A DNA stretch of 64,000 nt from positions 138,268,647-138,332,646 of the forward strand of contig CAKMRJ010005523.1 in NCBI GenBank assembly GCA_928212115.1, given 5' to 3'. Source of the stretch: Lactuca virosa. Its lineage: Eukaryota; Streptophyta; Magnoliopsida; Asterales; Asteraceae. A model generated the notes under the pieces. It saw only the letters and a program-made list of their open reading frames with translations. It was not told the DNA's origin and searched no databases. The position numbers were made by a program, and so were the translations under genes. This document shows, piece by piece, positions 23,441 through 34,676 of the stretch (within the stretch, counting starts at the first letter, position 1; each line of letters starts with the position of its first letter).

Positions 23441-24116
23441 TGTTTGCACTGCTCGCTTCAGTTTAATCTAGTTTTGCGGATAAATATTACTATTGTTTTC
23501 TAGTATTTCATGTCCGATCTCGTGATTTAAGTGTTTTCACTTCCGGGATCTGTTAGGCGATCAAAATTTTACCATACATTGATGTAGCATAGACCCCTTG
23601 TAGGGTCAAATTTTCCCCAATATTGTATACTAAGTTATATCAATGAAATTGACACGCTATTTGCTTTATTACATAAAGTTCATGACAAATTTACTAGTGT
23701 CCGATTTATGATTGTTTGGTGTATAAATCAAAGTTATATATAATTAAGACCATGTCGACCTAGAAATGGTGGTTCCGCCTTGGATCCTGTTCCTTGTTTG
23801 GTTGTGGGCCCAGGGCAGACCCATTAGATTCGAAAGTTTATTTAATCTTAATTATATATAAATATTATACCTCAAACGATCGATGGATGGGCCCGGAATG
23901 GATTCTATTACAGACATTTCATGTGAATCAAAACTATCAGCATTCATAAAGTCTATATTTCATTATCTATAGACCTCTAGTGTGAAGGGATTCATACAAA
24001 ACCTTTACAAGTCGGAAACATGATGCATATAAAGAACTAATAATGTTTAGTTTTAACTCTCGACTTGTGAGTATTATCAAAGACTTATTGTCTTTTCATT
24101 CTTGATATGGCAGAAA
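23441..24116 (+). other. Spacer between extra ORF and gag with long imperfect hairpin
   Basis: No ORF. Arms 23713-23749 and 23846-23877 are inverted copies (shared core TATATATAATTAAGA), so about 35 bases can pair around a loop of roughly 100. The spacer ends with TTTTCATTCTTGATATGGCAG immediately before gag, which looks like a splice acceptor. Confidence 0.6.
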
Positions 24117-25877
24117 ATGCCACCTCCTAGAAATCCTAGACGCGGCGGCGCCGCAGGAGCTGCAGCGCCACCACCACCTCCACCGCCCCCTCAGTTCGAC
24201 CCAGCAATGTTCCAGGCTGCCGTGACGGCCGCAGTGGCAGCCGCGATAGCCCAAATCAACCCCAGTAATTCAGGAGGTGCGGGTAGTGGTGCCTCAAATT
24301 CTAATAACGGGGACGACCAGGGAAGTTCGAGAGAGTGTACCTACAAAGACTTTACTAACGACAAGCCTAAAACCTTCAACGGAAGCGGAGGTGTCATAGC
24401 GTTGCTACAATGGTTCGAGAAAACCGAGACCATTTTTGAAATTTGTGCATGCCCTGAAGCAAGCAAGGTCAAATTTGCTACATGCACATTCTCCGAAAGA
24501 GTCCTCACCTGGTGGAAGGGCCACGTCAAGGCACTAACACTCCCGTTGGCTAATTCGATAACATGGGAAGACCTGAAAACCATGTTAATGAAAGAGTACT
24601 GCCCCAGGGGCGAGATACAGAAGCTGGAAGAAGAATTTTGGGGTCTCAAAATGACAGGCTCTGACATCCTGTCGTACACCTCAAGGTTCAGCAATTTAGC
24701 CATGCTGTGTCCCGGGATGGTTCCCACTGAAAGCAAGAAGGTGGAAAGGTACATATGGGGACTATCTCCCCAAGTTCAAGGAAACGTATTGGCCTCAAAG
24801 CCAATTACCTTTGACAGTGCCAAGGAACTGGCACAGCAACTCATCGACCATAAAGCCAGCCATGGCACTGTGACGACCACCTCCGAGCAAGCAAAAGGGG
24901 GAAACAACAAAAGGAAGTTCTAGGATAAGAAGAAGGGACAACCTACTCAAGACCCTGCCAAGAAACAACAAGTGGTTGCTGTGCACGCTGCCACAACCAC
25001 TACCAACCCAACTCCGATAAGGCAATACGCAGGGAACCTACCCAAGTGCAACTATCACCACAACGGTGCATGCCGTGAAATGCATTGCACCAACTGTAAC
25101 AAAAAGGGGCACACCGCCCGATTTTGTAGAACTCCGGTCCAACAGAACGCACAAGCTGCCAACGCCGGAGCCAGCCGAACCTGCTATGGATGTGGAGAAG
25201 CAGGACACTTCAAGCGTAACTGCCCGAAGGCAAGAAACGCCAACCCTGGTGAAGTGGGCAGAGTGTTGGCGATAGGACATGAGGAAGCCGTCGCAGATCC
25301 AACTGTGGTTACCCGTACGTACCTCCTCAACAATACATACGCATGCATTCTTTTCGATAGTGGCGCGGAGAAAAGCTTCGTGAGCCACCAATTTAAATGC
25401 TTGCTTAAACAAACACCACAAACACAAAAAGACACATTCACCGTAGAAATGGCTAATGGAAAAACGGAGAACACTAACGATATTTACACCGGGTGTACCC
25501 TCACCTTAAAGAATCACCCTTTCCAAATCGACCTTATGTCGGTCACCATAAAAAGTTTCGATGTTATCATTGGCATGGATTGGTTATGTCGTCACCATGC
25601 GGCAATCCTATGTCACGAAAAGGTTGTTCACCTAAATCTGCCGAGTGGCGAAACTCTCGTTGTCTATGGCGACAAACCTAGCTCAAAATTTCAGATCATC
25701 TCTTGTGTCAAGGCTCAAAAGTATCTCCGCAAGGAGTACCACACCTTCCTAGCCCACGTCGTGCACAAGAAACAAGAAGTAAAAGACATCAAGGACATTC
25801 CGAAGGTCTGTGATTTACCTGATGTATTCCCGGAAGACCTTCCAGGAGTGACCCCTCCTCGACAAGTCGAATTATGA
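24117..25877 (+). pseudogene. Gag-protease of element C, broken by two in-frame stops
   Basis: Start chosen at 24117 (MPPPRNPRR), three bases after the acceptor-like CAG. A proline-rich stretch, then capsid with ECTYKDFTNDKPKTFNG and LTWWKGHVKAL. An in-frame TAG at 24921 interrupts the same frame. Downstream are CCHC knuckles CTNCNKKGHTARFC (25086-25127) and CYGCGEAGHFKRNC (25182-25223). Protease follows with CILFDSGAEKSF (Asp codon 25356) and VIIGMDWLCRHH. A TGA at 25875, in place of the Arg expected after the conserved RQVE, ends the frame. There are no frameshifts in this part. Ty3/gypsy assignment is certain. Confidence 0.9.
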
Positions 25878-27150
25878 ATCGACTTAATTCCTGGAGCTAC
25901 CCCCGTAGCCAAATCACCATACCGTCTAGCCCCAGCCGAAATGCAGGAATTATCCAGTCAATTAAACGAACTGCTGAGCAAAGGTTTCATTAGGCCAAGC
26001 TTCTCGCCTTGGGGAGTACCGGTCTTATTCGTCAAGAAAAAGGATGGATCGTTCCGTATGTGCATTGACTACCGTGAATTAAACAAACTCACCATTAAAA
26101 ACCGATACCCTTTTCCTCGAATCGATGACCTCTTTGACCAGCTACAAGGAGCAAGTTTCTTCTCGAAGATTAACCTTAGGTCTGGGTACCATCAACTACG
26201 AGTTCAAGAGGAGGATATTCACAAGACAGCTTTCAGAACACGCTATGGTCACTACGAGTTTGTAGTGATGCCTTTCGGCTTAACTAATGCACCCGCAACG
26301 TTTATGGACCTGATGAATCGGGTGTGTCGACCTTACTTAGACAAGTTCGTGATTGTTTTCATCGATGATATAATAGTCTACTCCCGAAGTAAGGAAGAAC
26401 ACAACCAGCATTTACGTCAAGTCCTGGAGACACTGAGGGTGGAGAAATTGTACGCAAAATTCTCAAATTGCGAATTCTGGATTCGAGAAGTGAATTTCCT
26501 CGGACATGTAGTCAGCAAGGAAGAAATCCATGTGGACCATTCAAAAATCAAGGGATTGAAAATTTGGGCAGCACCAAGAACACCCACGGAGATCCGATAA
26601 TTTTTAGGGCTCGCCGGTTACTATCGAAGGTTCATTCAAAACTTCTCCAAAATCGCAAAACCACTCACCACCTTGACTCAAAAAGGAGTGACTTTCGTCT
26701 GGGGGATAAGCAAGAGGCTGCGTTCCAAACGATGAAACGAACTCTGTGCAGTGCTCCGATCTTGTCCTTACCAGATGGAACCGAAGACTTTTTGGTTTAT
26801 TGTGATGCGTCAAACCAATGTGTAGGATGTGTTTTAATGCAACGAGGAAAGGTGATTGCCTACGCCTCAAGATAACTGAAGACACACGAGATAAACTACA
26901 TGACGCACGATCTCGAATTAGGAGCAGTAGTTTTCGCCCTAAAAATCTGGAGACATTACCTCTACGGCACTAAGTGCACTATCTTCACCGATCACAAAAG
27001 CCTTAAGCATATCCTCAATCAAAAAGATCTCAACATGAGACAAATACGATGGGTGGAATTACTAAACGATTACGAATGTGAGATTCGTTATCACCCCGGA
27101 AAAGCCAACGTGGTTGCAGACGCCTTGAGCAGAAAAGAATACTCGGGACG
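25878..27150 (+). pseudogene. Reverse transcriptase and RNase H of element C
   Basis: RT: PEDLPG/PPRQVE junction upstream, then FIRPSFSPWGVPVLFVKKKDG, MCIDYRELN, DDLFDQLQGA, MPFGLTNAPATF, and the catalytic FIDD (26358-26369). A TAA at 26598 replaces a conserved Gln codon, and one frameshift lies near 26690-26705. RNase H continues with YCDAS, DLELGAVVF and TDHKSL, supplying the acidic residues, and with HPGKANVVADALSRK. Another stop (26873) replaces the Gln of ASRQL. Catalytic residues remain although the frame is closed. Confidence 0.9.
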
Positions 27151-28587
27151 CCGACTAAAGGCGTTAACCATGACCGTCCATTCCCACCTGTCCGCACAAA
27201 TCAAAGAGGCACAGGAAGAAGCCTTGAAGCCAGAGAACGTGACAAGTGAAGCGTTGAGAGGAATGGACAAAATACTTGAAGTCAGGGATGACGGCGTTCG
27301 TTGTTTCATGAACCGGATCTGGACACCAAAATTTGGTGGATTTAGGGACGTTGTCATGAACGAAGCTCATAAAACTCGCTACTCCGTGCATCCTGGCTCA
27401 GACAAGATGTACTTAGACCTCAAGAAGCTGTATTGGTGGCCGAACATGAAAGCCGAAATAGCTACCTTTGTGGGCAAGTGCCTGACTTGCGCCAAGGTTA
27501 AGGTAGAGTATCAAAAGCCCTCAGGACTACTTCAACAATCAGAGATACCCGAGTGGAAGTGTGAGCGTATTACGATGGATTTCATTACCAAGTTACCAAA
27601 GACCACGGGTGGACTTGACACCATTTGGGTAATCGTCGACAGATTAACCAAATCCGCACACTTCCTACCAATAAAAGAGAAAGACAAAATGGAGAAACTG
27701 ACAAGGATCTACATTAAAGAAATAGTGCGCCTTCACGGAGTACCGATATCCATTATCTCCGATAGAGATAGTCGGTTCACGTCACGATTCTGTCAGTCAC
27801 TGCAGAAATCTATGGGAACTTGGCTGGACATGAGTACAGCCTACCACCCACAGACCGACGGGCAGACTGAAAGGACCATTCAAACGTTAGAGGACATGCT
27901 AAGAGCTTGTGTGATAGAGTTCAGTAAGGATTGTGATGTTCATTTACCCCTTATCGAATTCTCATACAATAATAGTTATCACACTAGCATCACAGTTGCT
28001 CCGTTCGAAGCCCTCTATGGCCGTAAGTGCACATCACCCGTGTGCTGGGCTGAGGTGGGCGATACGCAACTAGCAAGAGGGCAAGTTCACTAACAGCACA
28101 CTCACTGGCCCGGAAATGATAAGGGAAACAACCGAGAAGATCGTCCAAATTCGAGAACGAATGAAGGCTTCGCAAGACCGACAAAAGAGCTACGCGGATA
28201 AGAGACGAAAACCTTTGGAGTTCCAAGTTGGGGATCGAGTACTAGTGAAGGTATCACCTTGGAAGGGATTAATACGTTTTGGAAAACGTGGGAAATTAAA
28301 TCTAAGGTATATTGGACCATTCGAAATCCTCGCCAGGATTGGCCCGGTGGCATACAAGCTACGATTACCACAGGAACTCAATCACGTTCATCTTACCTTT
28401 CATGTGTCGAACCTGAAGAAATGTTTGTATGATGAGACCCTTGTCATTCCTTTGGAAGAAATTGACGAAACAAAGCCGCATTCCCATCGTAAAGGTCCGT
28501 TGGGACACCAAGCGAGGACCCGAATTTACTTGGGAACGTGAGGACCAAATAAAGCAAAAGTACCCACATCTATTCCCCAACCCTTGA
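27151..28587 (+). pseudogene. Integrase with degenerate chromodomain, element C
   Basis: The HHCC zinc region is intact (EAHKTRYSVHPGSDKMYLD ... CLTCAKVK, 27361-27500). The DDE residues are in TMDFITKLP, ISDRDSRFTSRF and the Glu of QTDGQTERTIQ. An extra C near 28090 shifts the frame. The next frame (28116 on) holds IRERMKASQDRQKSYAD, the GPF/Y-like GPFEILARIGPVAYKL and FHVSNLKKCL. A further shift, with loss of about 20 linker codons near 28465, leads to the chromodomain-like end with IPIVKVRWDTKRGPEFTW and stop at 28587. The chromodomain steers integration to certain chromatin in this clade. Confidence 0.88.
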
Positions 28588-28627
28588 AGTCCCACTCAAA
28601 AGGCAAATTTCGGGACGAAATTCCTTC

Positions 28628-28641
28628 TAACGGGGGGATAA
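28628..28641 (+). promoter_or_regulatory. Polypurine tract of element C
   Basis: AACGGGGGGATAA immediately before the 3' LTR start TGTGACAACC. The same tract, inverted, marks E at 19001 and 57731. Confidence 0.85.
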
Positions 28642-29750
28642 TGTGACAACCGTCAAATTCCAGTCTAAGTCAAAGTCAACAAGTCAAAGTCAAAGTCAAC
28701 AAGTCAAACCAGTCAAACTTAACTAGTACTTGTATGTTAAAAGTTATTCTATGTATAAAAATGTGCATTTGTATGCCAAGAATTCAAGTGTCTCGGAGAA
28801 TCTATGTGCTTAGCAATGTAAAAACCCTAAAAAAGAAGTAAAACGCATCAAAACACGACTATGGACCCTTTTGGGAACTTAAAACAATCATAAACGAAGC
28901 ATAACGGGGTTCACGAACCTTGCATTACGAGATTATATGATAATAATGGCTAAAATTAAATCTCTCCAAGTATGTGAAATCTCTCCTAAATCTCTCCAAG
29001 TATGTGAAATCTCTCCCAAATCTCTCCAAGTATGTGAAATCTCTCCAAGTATGTGAAATCTCTCCCAAATCTCTCCAAATATGTGAAATCTCTCCAAGTA
29101 TGTGAAATCTCTCCCAAAATCTCTTCAAGTATGTAAAATCTCTCCCAAATCTCTCTCAAAATCTCTCTCAACTTTTTATAGTCATCCGGGTCATCCCAAC
29201 CCTTAACTTGGCCAGAAACCGCTTGAATCGGGGAGTTATATCGAAAAACAGCTAAATAGGGCCGAAAACCTCTTAGGAACCGAACCTCTTAGGAACCGAA
29301 CCTCTTAGGGTCGAACCCTTCTATTAGGACCGAACATAGCCTTTGAGAACTGAACATTGCATCTCAGACCGAAGCTTAGTGGACCGAAGCCATGCAGGAC
29401 CGAAACCTCCCTACAACCGAAATAGGTCGAGCCCTCGGTCCATTTCGGTTCCATAGCACCTTCGGACCCGAGCCTTCACCTTCGGTTCCTCCTCCCTTCC
29501 CTTCGGTCCCTTCTCCCTTCTCTCGGTTCTCACCTTCTAAGAGCCGAACCTCGCAGGTTCGCTCCTTAATGCCCGGTTTTCGACTACTTTCGCTTCCTAA
29601 GCCCGTTTTTGACGGGGATTTTTCACCAAATTCATATTTTTACCATTTTAAACCCCCAAAACTCATATTTTATTCATTTCTCAAGGATTTATTAATTAAA
29701 AATCATTGTTTTATATTAAGAGGAGTATTCTACCCCACAAGTGGGTCAAG

Positions 29751-32084
29751 TGTAACGACCGTAGATCCGGGCTAGTCAATTTAGAGATAATAGGGGTCGA
29801 AAACGAATTTTCGACAAAAGATATTTAGAATAAATAATCTTAACCAAGTTGTAGAATATGTCTCAAGGGTTCCGTACATATAAAGAACGCCGAAATCCGA
29901 GTTATAACGAAGAAGTTATGGCCCGTCGAACTTTTTCGGCAAAACCGGCACGGCACCGGGAGACGTAAATAGTGAATTTACAATAGAGGACTTTTTAGCC
30001 TTAGTGATCTAAACAAAAGTTGTAGTATATGTTAAACCGAGAACATCCATAAAAAGAACGCCCAAACCTGACTTCGTATGAGGAAGTTATGAATTTTCTA
30101 AGATTTAGCATAGCAGTGCACGGCCCGAAACTCGAATTTTAGTTCGAGCGGTTTTTGGCTTACGCAACCTAAATGAGAGTTGAAGATCTCATTAATAGGA
30201 ACTCAACTATAAAAAGACAGACGAAAACGGAGTCCGTATGAAGGAGTTACGAATTCTTCGTGGTCATTTAACAATCTAATCTCATCCTACTGTTAAATTT
30301 AGGATCGGTCGAGAATTAGCCGATGGAGTCTAAATGAAAGTTGTAGATCTTGTTTTTACCTATGCGTGGAAAAAAAGAACGTCAAAAGCGGAGCTTGTAT
30401 GCGAAAGTTACGGGGTTTAGAAGTCGGCAGGGTGCTGCTGCAAAAGGGGTGACGTGGCTGATTATGGGCCAAGGCTTTCTCCCCAAGGCAAGCCACCAGA
30501 AGGTGACATGTGGCATGGACTCGACGAGTAGGAGGACCTACTCGACGAGTAGAGTTGTTTTCCGGCCTATAAATAGAGGTGTCAGTTCCCTCATTCTTCA
30601 CACCTTTCCAAACCATTCTTTCTCTCTCTAGACTCTCTCTCTAGCCCCCAAACCCCCCCCCCCTAAAGTCTAGGTAAACCCCCTAGCACCCGAAGGAAGC
30701 CCCGAGGCTCCCGGAGTCCCGAGAAAAGAGCCTTTCGGCTCAGAAACGCTGCTCTAGCGAAGCCCGATTTTGAGAAAAACCCGCTGTAAGTGCGCTACGC
30801 CTAACCTATCTTTAGTATAGCTTATGTTTTAATATAGTAATGTTATTAGGACCTTATAATAATTATATGGGCTATTATTATGAGTTATATAGTGTTGTTT
30901 AACGCTTATATAATAATAATAATAGCTAGAGTATTAATTACTCTCGGTTAACGTTAGACTAAACCCTAGTAGTATTGATACTAGGTTTTGTCAAGGGAAA
31001 ATTGTTTTCAGATAACGAAGCGCTGTCCGAGTTCCGAGTCACCACCTTTCAGGTGAGTGCATAGTTACTTTCATATTACACATAGATATGAATTATTTTA
31101 TATAAATTACGTGCTATGTGTGCATATTATTTGAATACTTGCTTTCTATGTTGGATGAACGATTATACATGTTTTAAATAATTTAAACTGTATATGTATT
31201 TTATATCTACGAATATGTTGGGTAAAACATGGGTAGATGAAGGATGAGAGATGAAAGATGATATGAGTGAACATTGGCAGCTATAGACTTAGTTCCTAAC
31301 AAATAACATCGGCAACTATGGACTTAGTGTCTATCGAATAAACGTTAGTAGCTATGGACTTAGTAACTATTAGATAAATGATGGTAGCTATGGACTTAGT
31401 ACCTATTATATAAACGATGGTAGCTATGGACTTAGTACCTACTGGATAAAGGATGGTAGCTATGGACTTAGTACCTATTAGATAAACACTGGTAGCTATG
31501 GATTTAGTACCCGATGAATGAATTTTAGCAGCTATGGAATTAGTGCTTTACGAACGAGCATTGGCAGCTATGGACTTAGTGCCTGTCATATAAACCCTAG
31601 AAGCAATGGACTTGGAAATGAACGAATGCAAGATAGATGATTCTTAGGGTAGATCCTTAAGAGTAATGAAGATAATGGGGATGGGTAATTGGGTTGATTG
31701 TTTGATGTTTAAACATAATAATTATATTATTGTGGGTTGAAAACCCTATGTACTCACCAGGTTTCCCAACCTGACCCACTCAAGCTTATTTGTATCACAG
31801 GTGTCGATACGAAGCTACTTTACAATGAGAGATTTAAAAGAGATGTAGATCAGTAGTGTAAATGAATGTAAGTTCTGTTTATGCTTATGTTTTTGTATTG
31901 ACGATGACATCCCAAGGTTTTAAAAGTAATAAAAATGCATTTCTTCGGAAATGCTTTGATAACACATTTATCATGTTTTTCTTGGAACAAATTCCGCAAC
32001 ATATTTCTTTAAAAGATACTCTGATTTTCAAAATAAAGCATAAACAAATCGGTCTTTTCTGGTCGTGAAAATGGGGATGTCACA
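29751..32084 (+). mobile_element. Solo LTR X1 (2334 bp) with 5-bp target duplication
   Basis: TGTAACGACC ... GGGGATGTCACA, flanked by TCAAG at 29746-29750 and 32085-32089. No internal region remains, so it is a solo LTR from LTR-LTR recombination. Contents: four degenerate repeats of about 155 bp (29840-30420), two ACTCGACGAGT palindromes (30519, 30540), TATAAATA (30568), donor CT|GTAAGT (30786), acceptor TATCACAG (31799-31800), and a 40-bp minisatellite (31268-31610). Confidence 0.93.
31268..31620 (+). repeat. Minisatellite in solo LTR X1
   Basis: About nine units of roughly 40 bp around the core GCTATGGACTTAGTACCTA, with variable spacers such as TTAGATAAACGATGGTA. It lies within the putative LTR intron. 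The homologous array in X2 (49990-50215) has a different core version and number. Confidence 0.9.
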
Positions 32085-32489
32085 TCAAGTGTGCCCACTT
32101 GCCTCCATGTGTCATCCTCTCATTAGCCCAATCTTATCCACATCACACAAATCAAGGTAAACATCATTTCAACTTGCAAATTGCTCCAACAACCTTCTCT
32201 ATATAAAGAAATCCCTGGAGGATTTCTTGGTTTACCTTGATCATTCCAAACTTACACACCTTTTAACCCCTCAAGAAAGCTTCTTTTCTCTCTAATTCCC
32301 ACCACTTTGTGCTAGTGTTCTTGAGCTACTACTTCACTTTTTGGGTAAGTATTCCATCTAAACTCAAGTGTTATTCCACATTTTCATAACATTCTTGGAT
32401 CCTCGACACATATCTTAACACCAAAAATCGTTCTTAGGATCATCCAAGCTTTCACGTGTTCATCAAGTGTTATTCCACATTTTCATAAC

Positions 32490-33474
32490 ACCCTGATGAT
32501 CTCGGGTCCTGTAAGAGTGCTATCTAGCACTTTTCCCTTTGACAGTTGGGTGTCTCCTACCTCAGCCCAACAGAGAGGTGATCGGCATTTTCGTCCATAA
32601 AGGGCCTCAAAAGGAGCGACTTTGATACTTGTGTGATAGCTATTGTTGTACGAGAATTCCACAAGTGGGAAGTGGGCATTCCAAGCCTTGCCGAAATCTA
32701 TCACACAGGCCCTTAACATTTCCTCCAATGTTTGAATGGTCCTCTCACTCTGTCCATCGGTCTGGGGATGGTAGGTAGTGCTCATATTGAACTAAGTTCC
32801 CAACGACTTCTGTAGCGACTGCCAAAACCGAGAGGTAAACCTACTATCTCTGTCCAAGATAATAGATATTGGCACTCCAGGTAATCTCACCACCTCCTTT
32901 ATGTAGATCCGTGTTAGTCTCTCCATTTTATACGTTTCCTTTATTGGTAGGAAATGGGTGGATTTAGTCAACCGATCGACAATCACCCAAATGGCATCCA
33001 GCCCGTCTGCCGAATTGGGCAATTTGGTTATAAAATCCATTGTTATTCGTTCCCATTTCCACTCAGGTATCACTGGCTGTTGTAGTAAGCCTGATGGGCT
33101 TCTGATATTCTACCTTAACCTTTGCGCAAGTCAGGCACTTGCTCACGTAGGTAGCAATCTCTGCTTTCATATTCGGCCACCAATAATGTTGTTTAAGATC
33201 CAGGTACATTTTATCAGAGCTGGGATGGACGGAGTACCTTGTTTTGTGTGCTTCAATCATAACCACGTCTCTGAACCCACCGAAATTTGGTGTCCAGATT
33301 CGTTCCATAAAGTAGTAAGCTTCGTCCTCTCTAATGGTTAGGTTCTTATCCATTCCACACAAGCCTTCGTTTGCGACGCTTTCTGGTTTCAAGGCTTCTA
33401 GCTGAGCCTCCCTGATTTTTGAAGACAAATGGGAATGGATGGTCATCGATAGTGTTTTCACTCAGCGACCCGAG
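32490..33474 (-). pseudogene. Integrase of element E, catalytic core and zinc region
   Basis: Minus strand: EAHKTRYSVHPSSDKMYLD and CLTCAKVKVEYQKP (zinc region), TMDFITKLPNS (first Asp), ILDRDSRFTSRF (second Asp), and HPQTDGQSERTIQ (Glu). Then VEFSYNNSYHTS and YGRKCRSPLCWAEVG. Frames change near 33065 and a stop lies near 32790. The piece ends at GPEII, where the junction with element C lies. The missing next part would join the fragment at 19380. Confidence 0.88.
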
Positions 33475-34676
33475 TATTCCTTCCTGCTTAGGGCATCGGC
33501 CACCACATTAGCCTTGCCCAAATGGTACCGGATCTGGCATTTGTAAGCGTTCAGCAGCTCGACCCATCGCCGCTGCCTCATGTTTAGTTATTTCTGGTTC
33601 AGGATATGCTGGAGGCTTTTGTGGTATGTGGAAATGGTGCACTTCGTACCGTAGAGGTAGTGCTCCAAATCTTTAGGATGAAGACCACAACTCCCAGCTC
33701 GAGGTCGTGAGTGGCATAGTTTACTTCGTGGGTTTTTAGTTGCCTTGACGCATAAGCTATAACCTTCCCGCGCTGCCTGAGCACATAGCCTAACCCTTGG
33801 TTCGATGTGTCGCAATACACCACAAAATCTTACGTTCCCTCTGGAAGAGACAATACCGGAGCACTGCAGAGGGCTTGTTTCAGGGTTTGGAAGGCAGCTT
33901 CTTGTTTCGCACTCCAGGTGAAAGGTACACCTTTATGGGTTAGAGCGATGAGCGGCTTGGCAATCATGGAGAAACTCTGAATGAACCTCCTGTAATAACC
34001 AGCAAGGCCCAAGAATTGCCTGATCTCCGTTGGTGTTCTCGGGGTTGCCCAGCCCTCAATTGCTTAGATCTTGGATGGGTCGACGTGTATTCCCTCTTTA
34101 CTGACCACGTGTCCCAGAAAATATACCCTACGAATGCAGAACTCGCACTTGGAGAATTTCGCGTACAGCTTCTCCGCCCTTAGTGTTTCCAAGACTTGCC
34201 ATATATGTTGTTCGTGCTCTTCTTTACTCTGAGAATAAACGAGTATATCATCGATGAAGACAATCACAAAGTTGTCGAGGTACGGTCAGCAGACTCGGTT
34301 CATCAGGTCCATAAAGGCCGCATGTGCACTCGTCAGACCAAAGGGCATTACTACGAACTCAAAATGACCGTAGCGAGTTCAGAAAGCAGTCTTGGGTACA
34401 TCTTCTTCTCAGACTCGCAGTTGGTGGTATCCGGACCTTAGATCTATCTTGGAGAAGTAACTGGCTCCTTATAACTGGTCAAATAGATCATCGATCCGTG
34501 GAAGAGGGTAACGGTTCTTGATAGTGAGCTTGTCTAACTCCCGATAATCGATGCACATTTGGAAAGATCCATCCTTTTTTTTTGACACACAACACTGGAG
34601 CTCCCCATGGTGAGAAGCTCAGTCTTATGAATCCTTTGTCTAGCAGTTCGCTCAATTGGCTAGATAGCTCTTGCAT
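33475..34676 (-). pseudogene. Reverse transcriptase and RNase H of element E
   Basis: Minus strand, in order: SFSPWGAPVLCVKKK, the degraded MCIDYREL region (34530-34580), then FVIVFIDDILVYSQSKEEH with catalytic Asp pair near 34255, FLGHVVSKEGIHVDPSK, EIRQFLGLAGYYRRF and KQEAAFQTLKQAL. RNase H pieces are YCDTSNQGLGYVL, ASRQLKTHEVNY and DLELGVVVF. Several stops and at least three frameshifts break it. It is clearly more decayed than C. Confidence 0.87.

Larger units (their letters stand above)
19381..32489 (+). mobile_element. Gypsy element C (Tekay/Del-like chromovirus), 3' LTR truncated
   Basis: Plus strand: 5' LTR 19381-22299, PBS, extra ORF 22791-23440, gag-pro-RT-RNaseH-integrase-chromodomain 24117-28587, polypurine tract, 3' LTR from 28642. 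It sits in the integrase of E. The 3' LTR lost its last half and is joined to E at about 32489 through a short locally copied filler. A solo LTR of family X occupies 29751-32084. C and E are relatives: their LTR ends (GGTTTGGGGGTGTGACA), part of U5, the extra ORF and pol are homologous. Confidence 0.88.
28642..32489 (+). repeat. 3' LTR of element C, truncated and interrupted
   Basis: 28642-29750 and 32085-32475 match the first half of the 5' LTR. The AAATCTCTCC repeat block (28957-29171) has more units than in the 5' LTR. The remainder of the LTR is missing. At the break, about 16 bases (CCACATTTTCATAACA) are repeated from 100 bases upstream before E integrase sequence begins. Confidence 0.85.

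Noticed and set aside
28925..29171. Minus-strand ORFs of 67 and 61 codons with repeated residues
   Set aside because: They translate the AAATCTCTCC short repeat of the C LTR.
30350..30631. 93-codon plus-strand ORF
   Set aside because: Lies in the promoter part of solo LTR X1 and is not open in X2.
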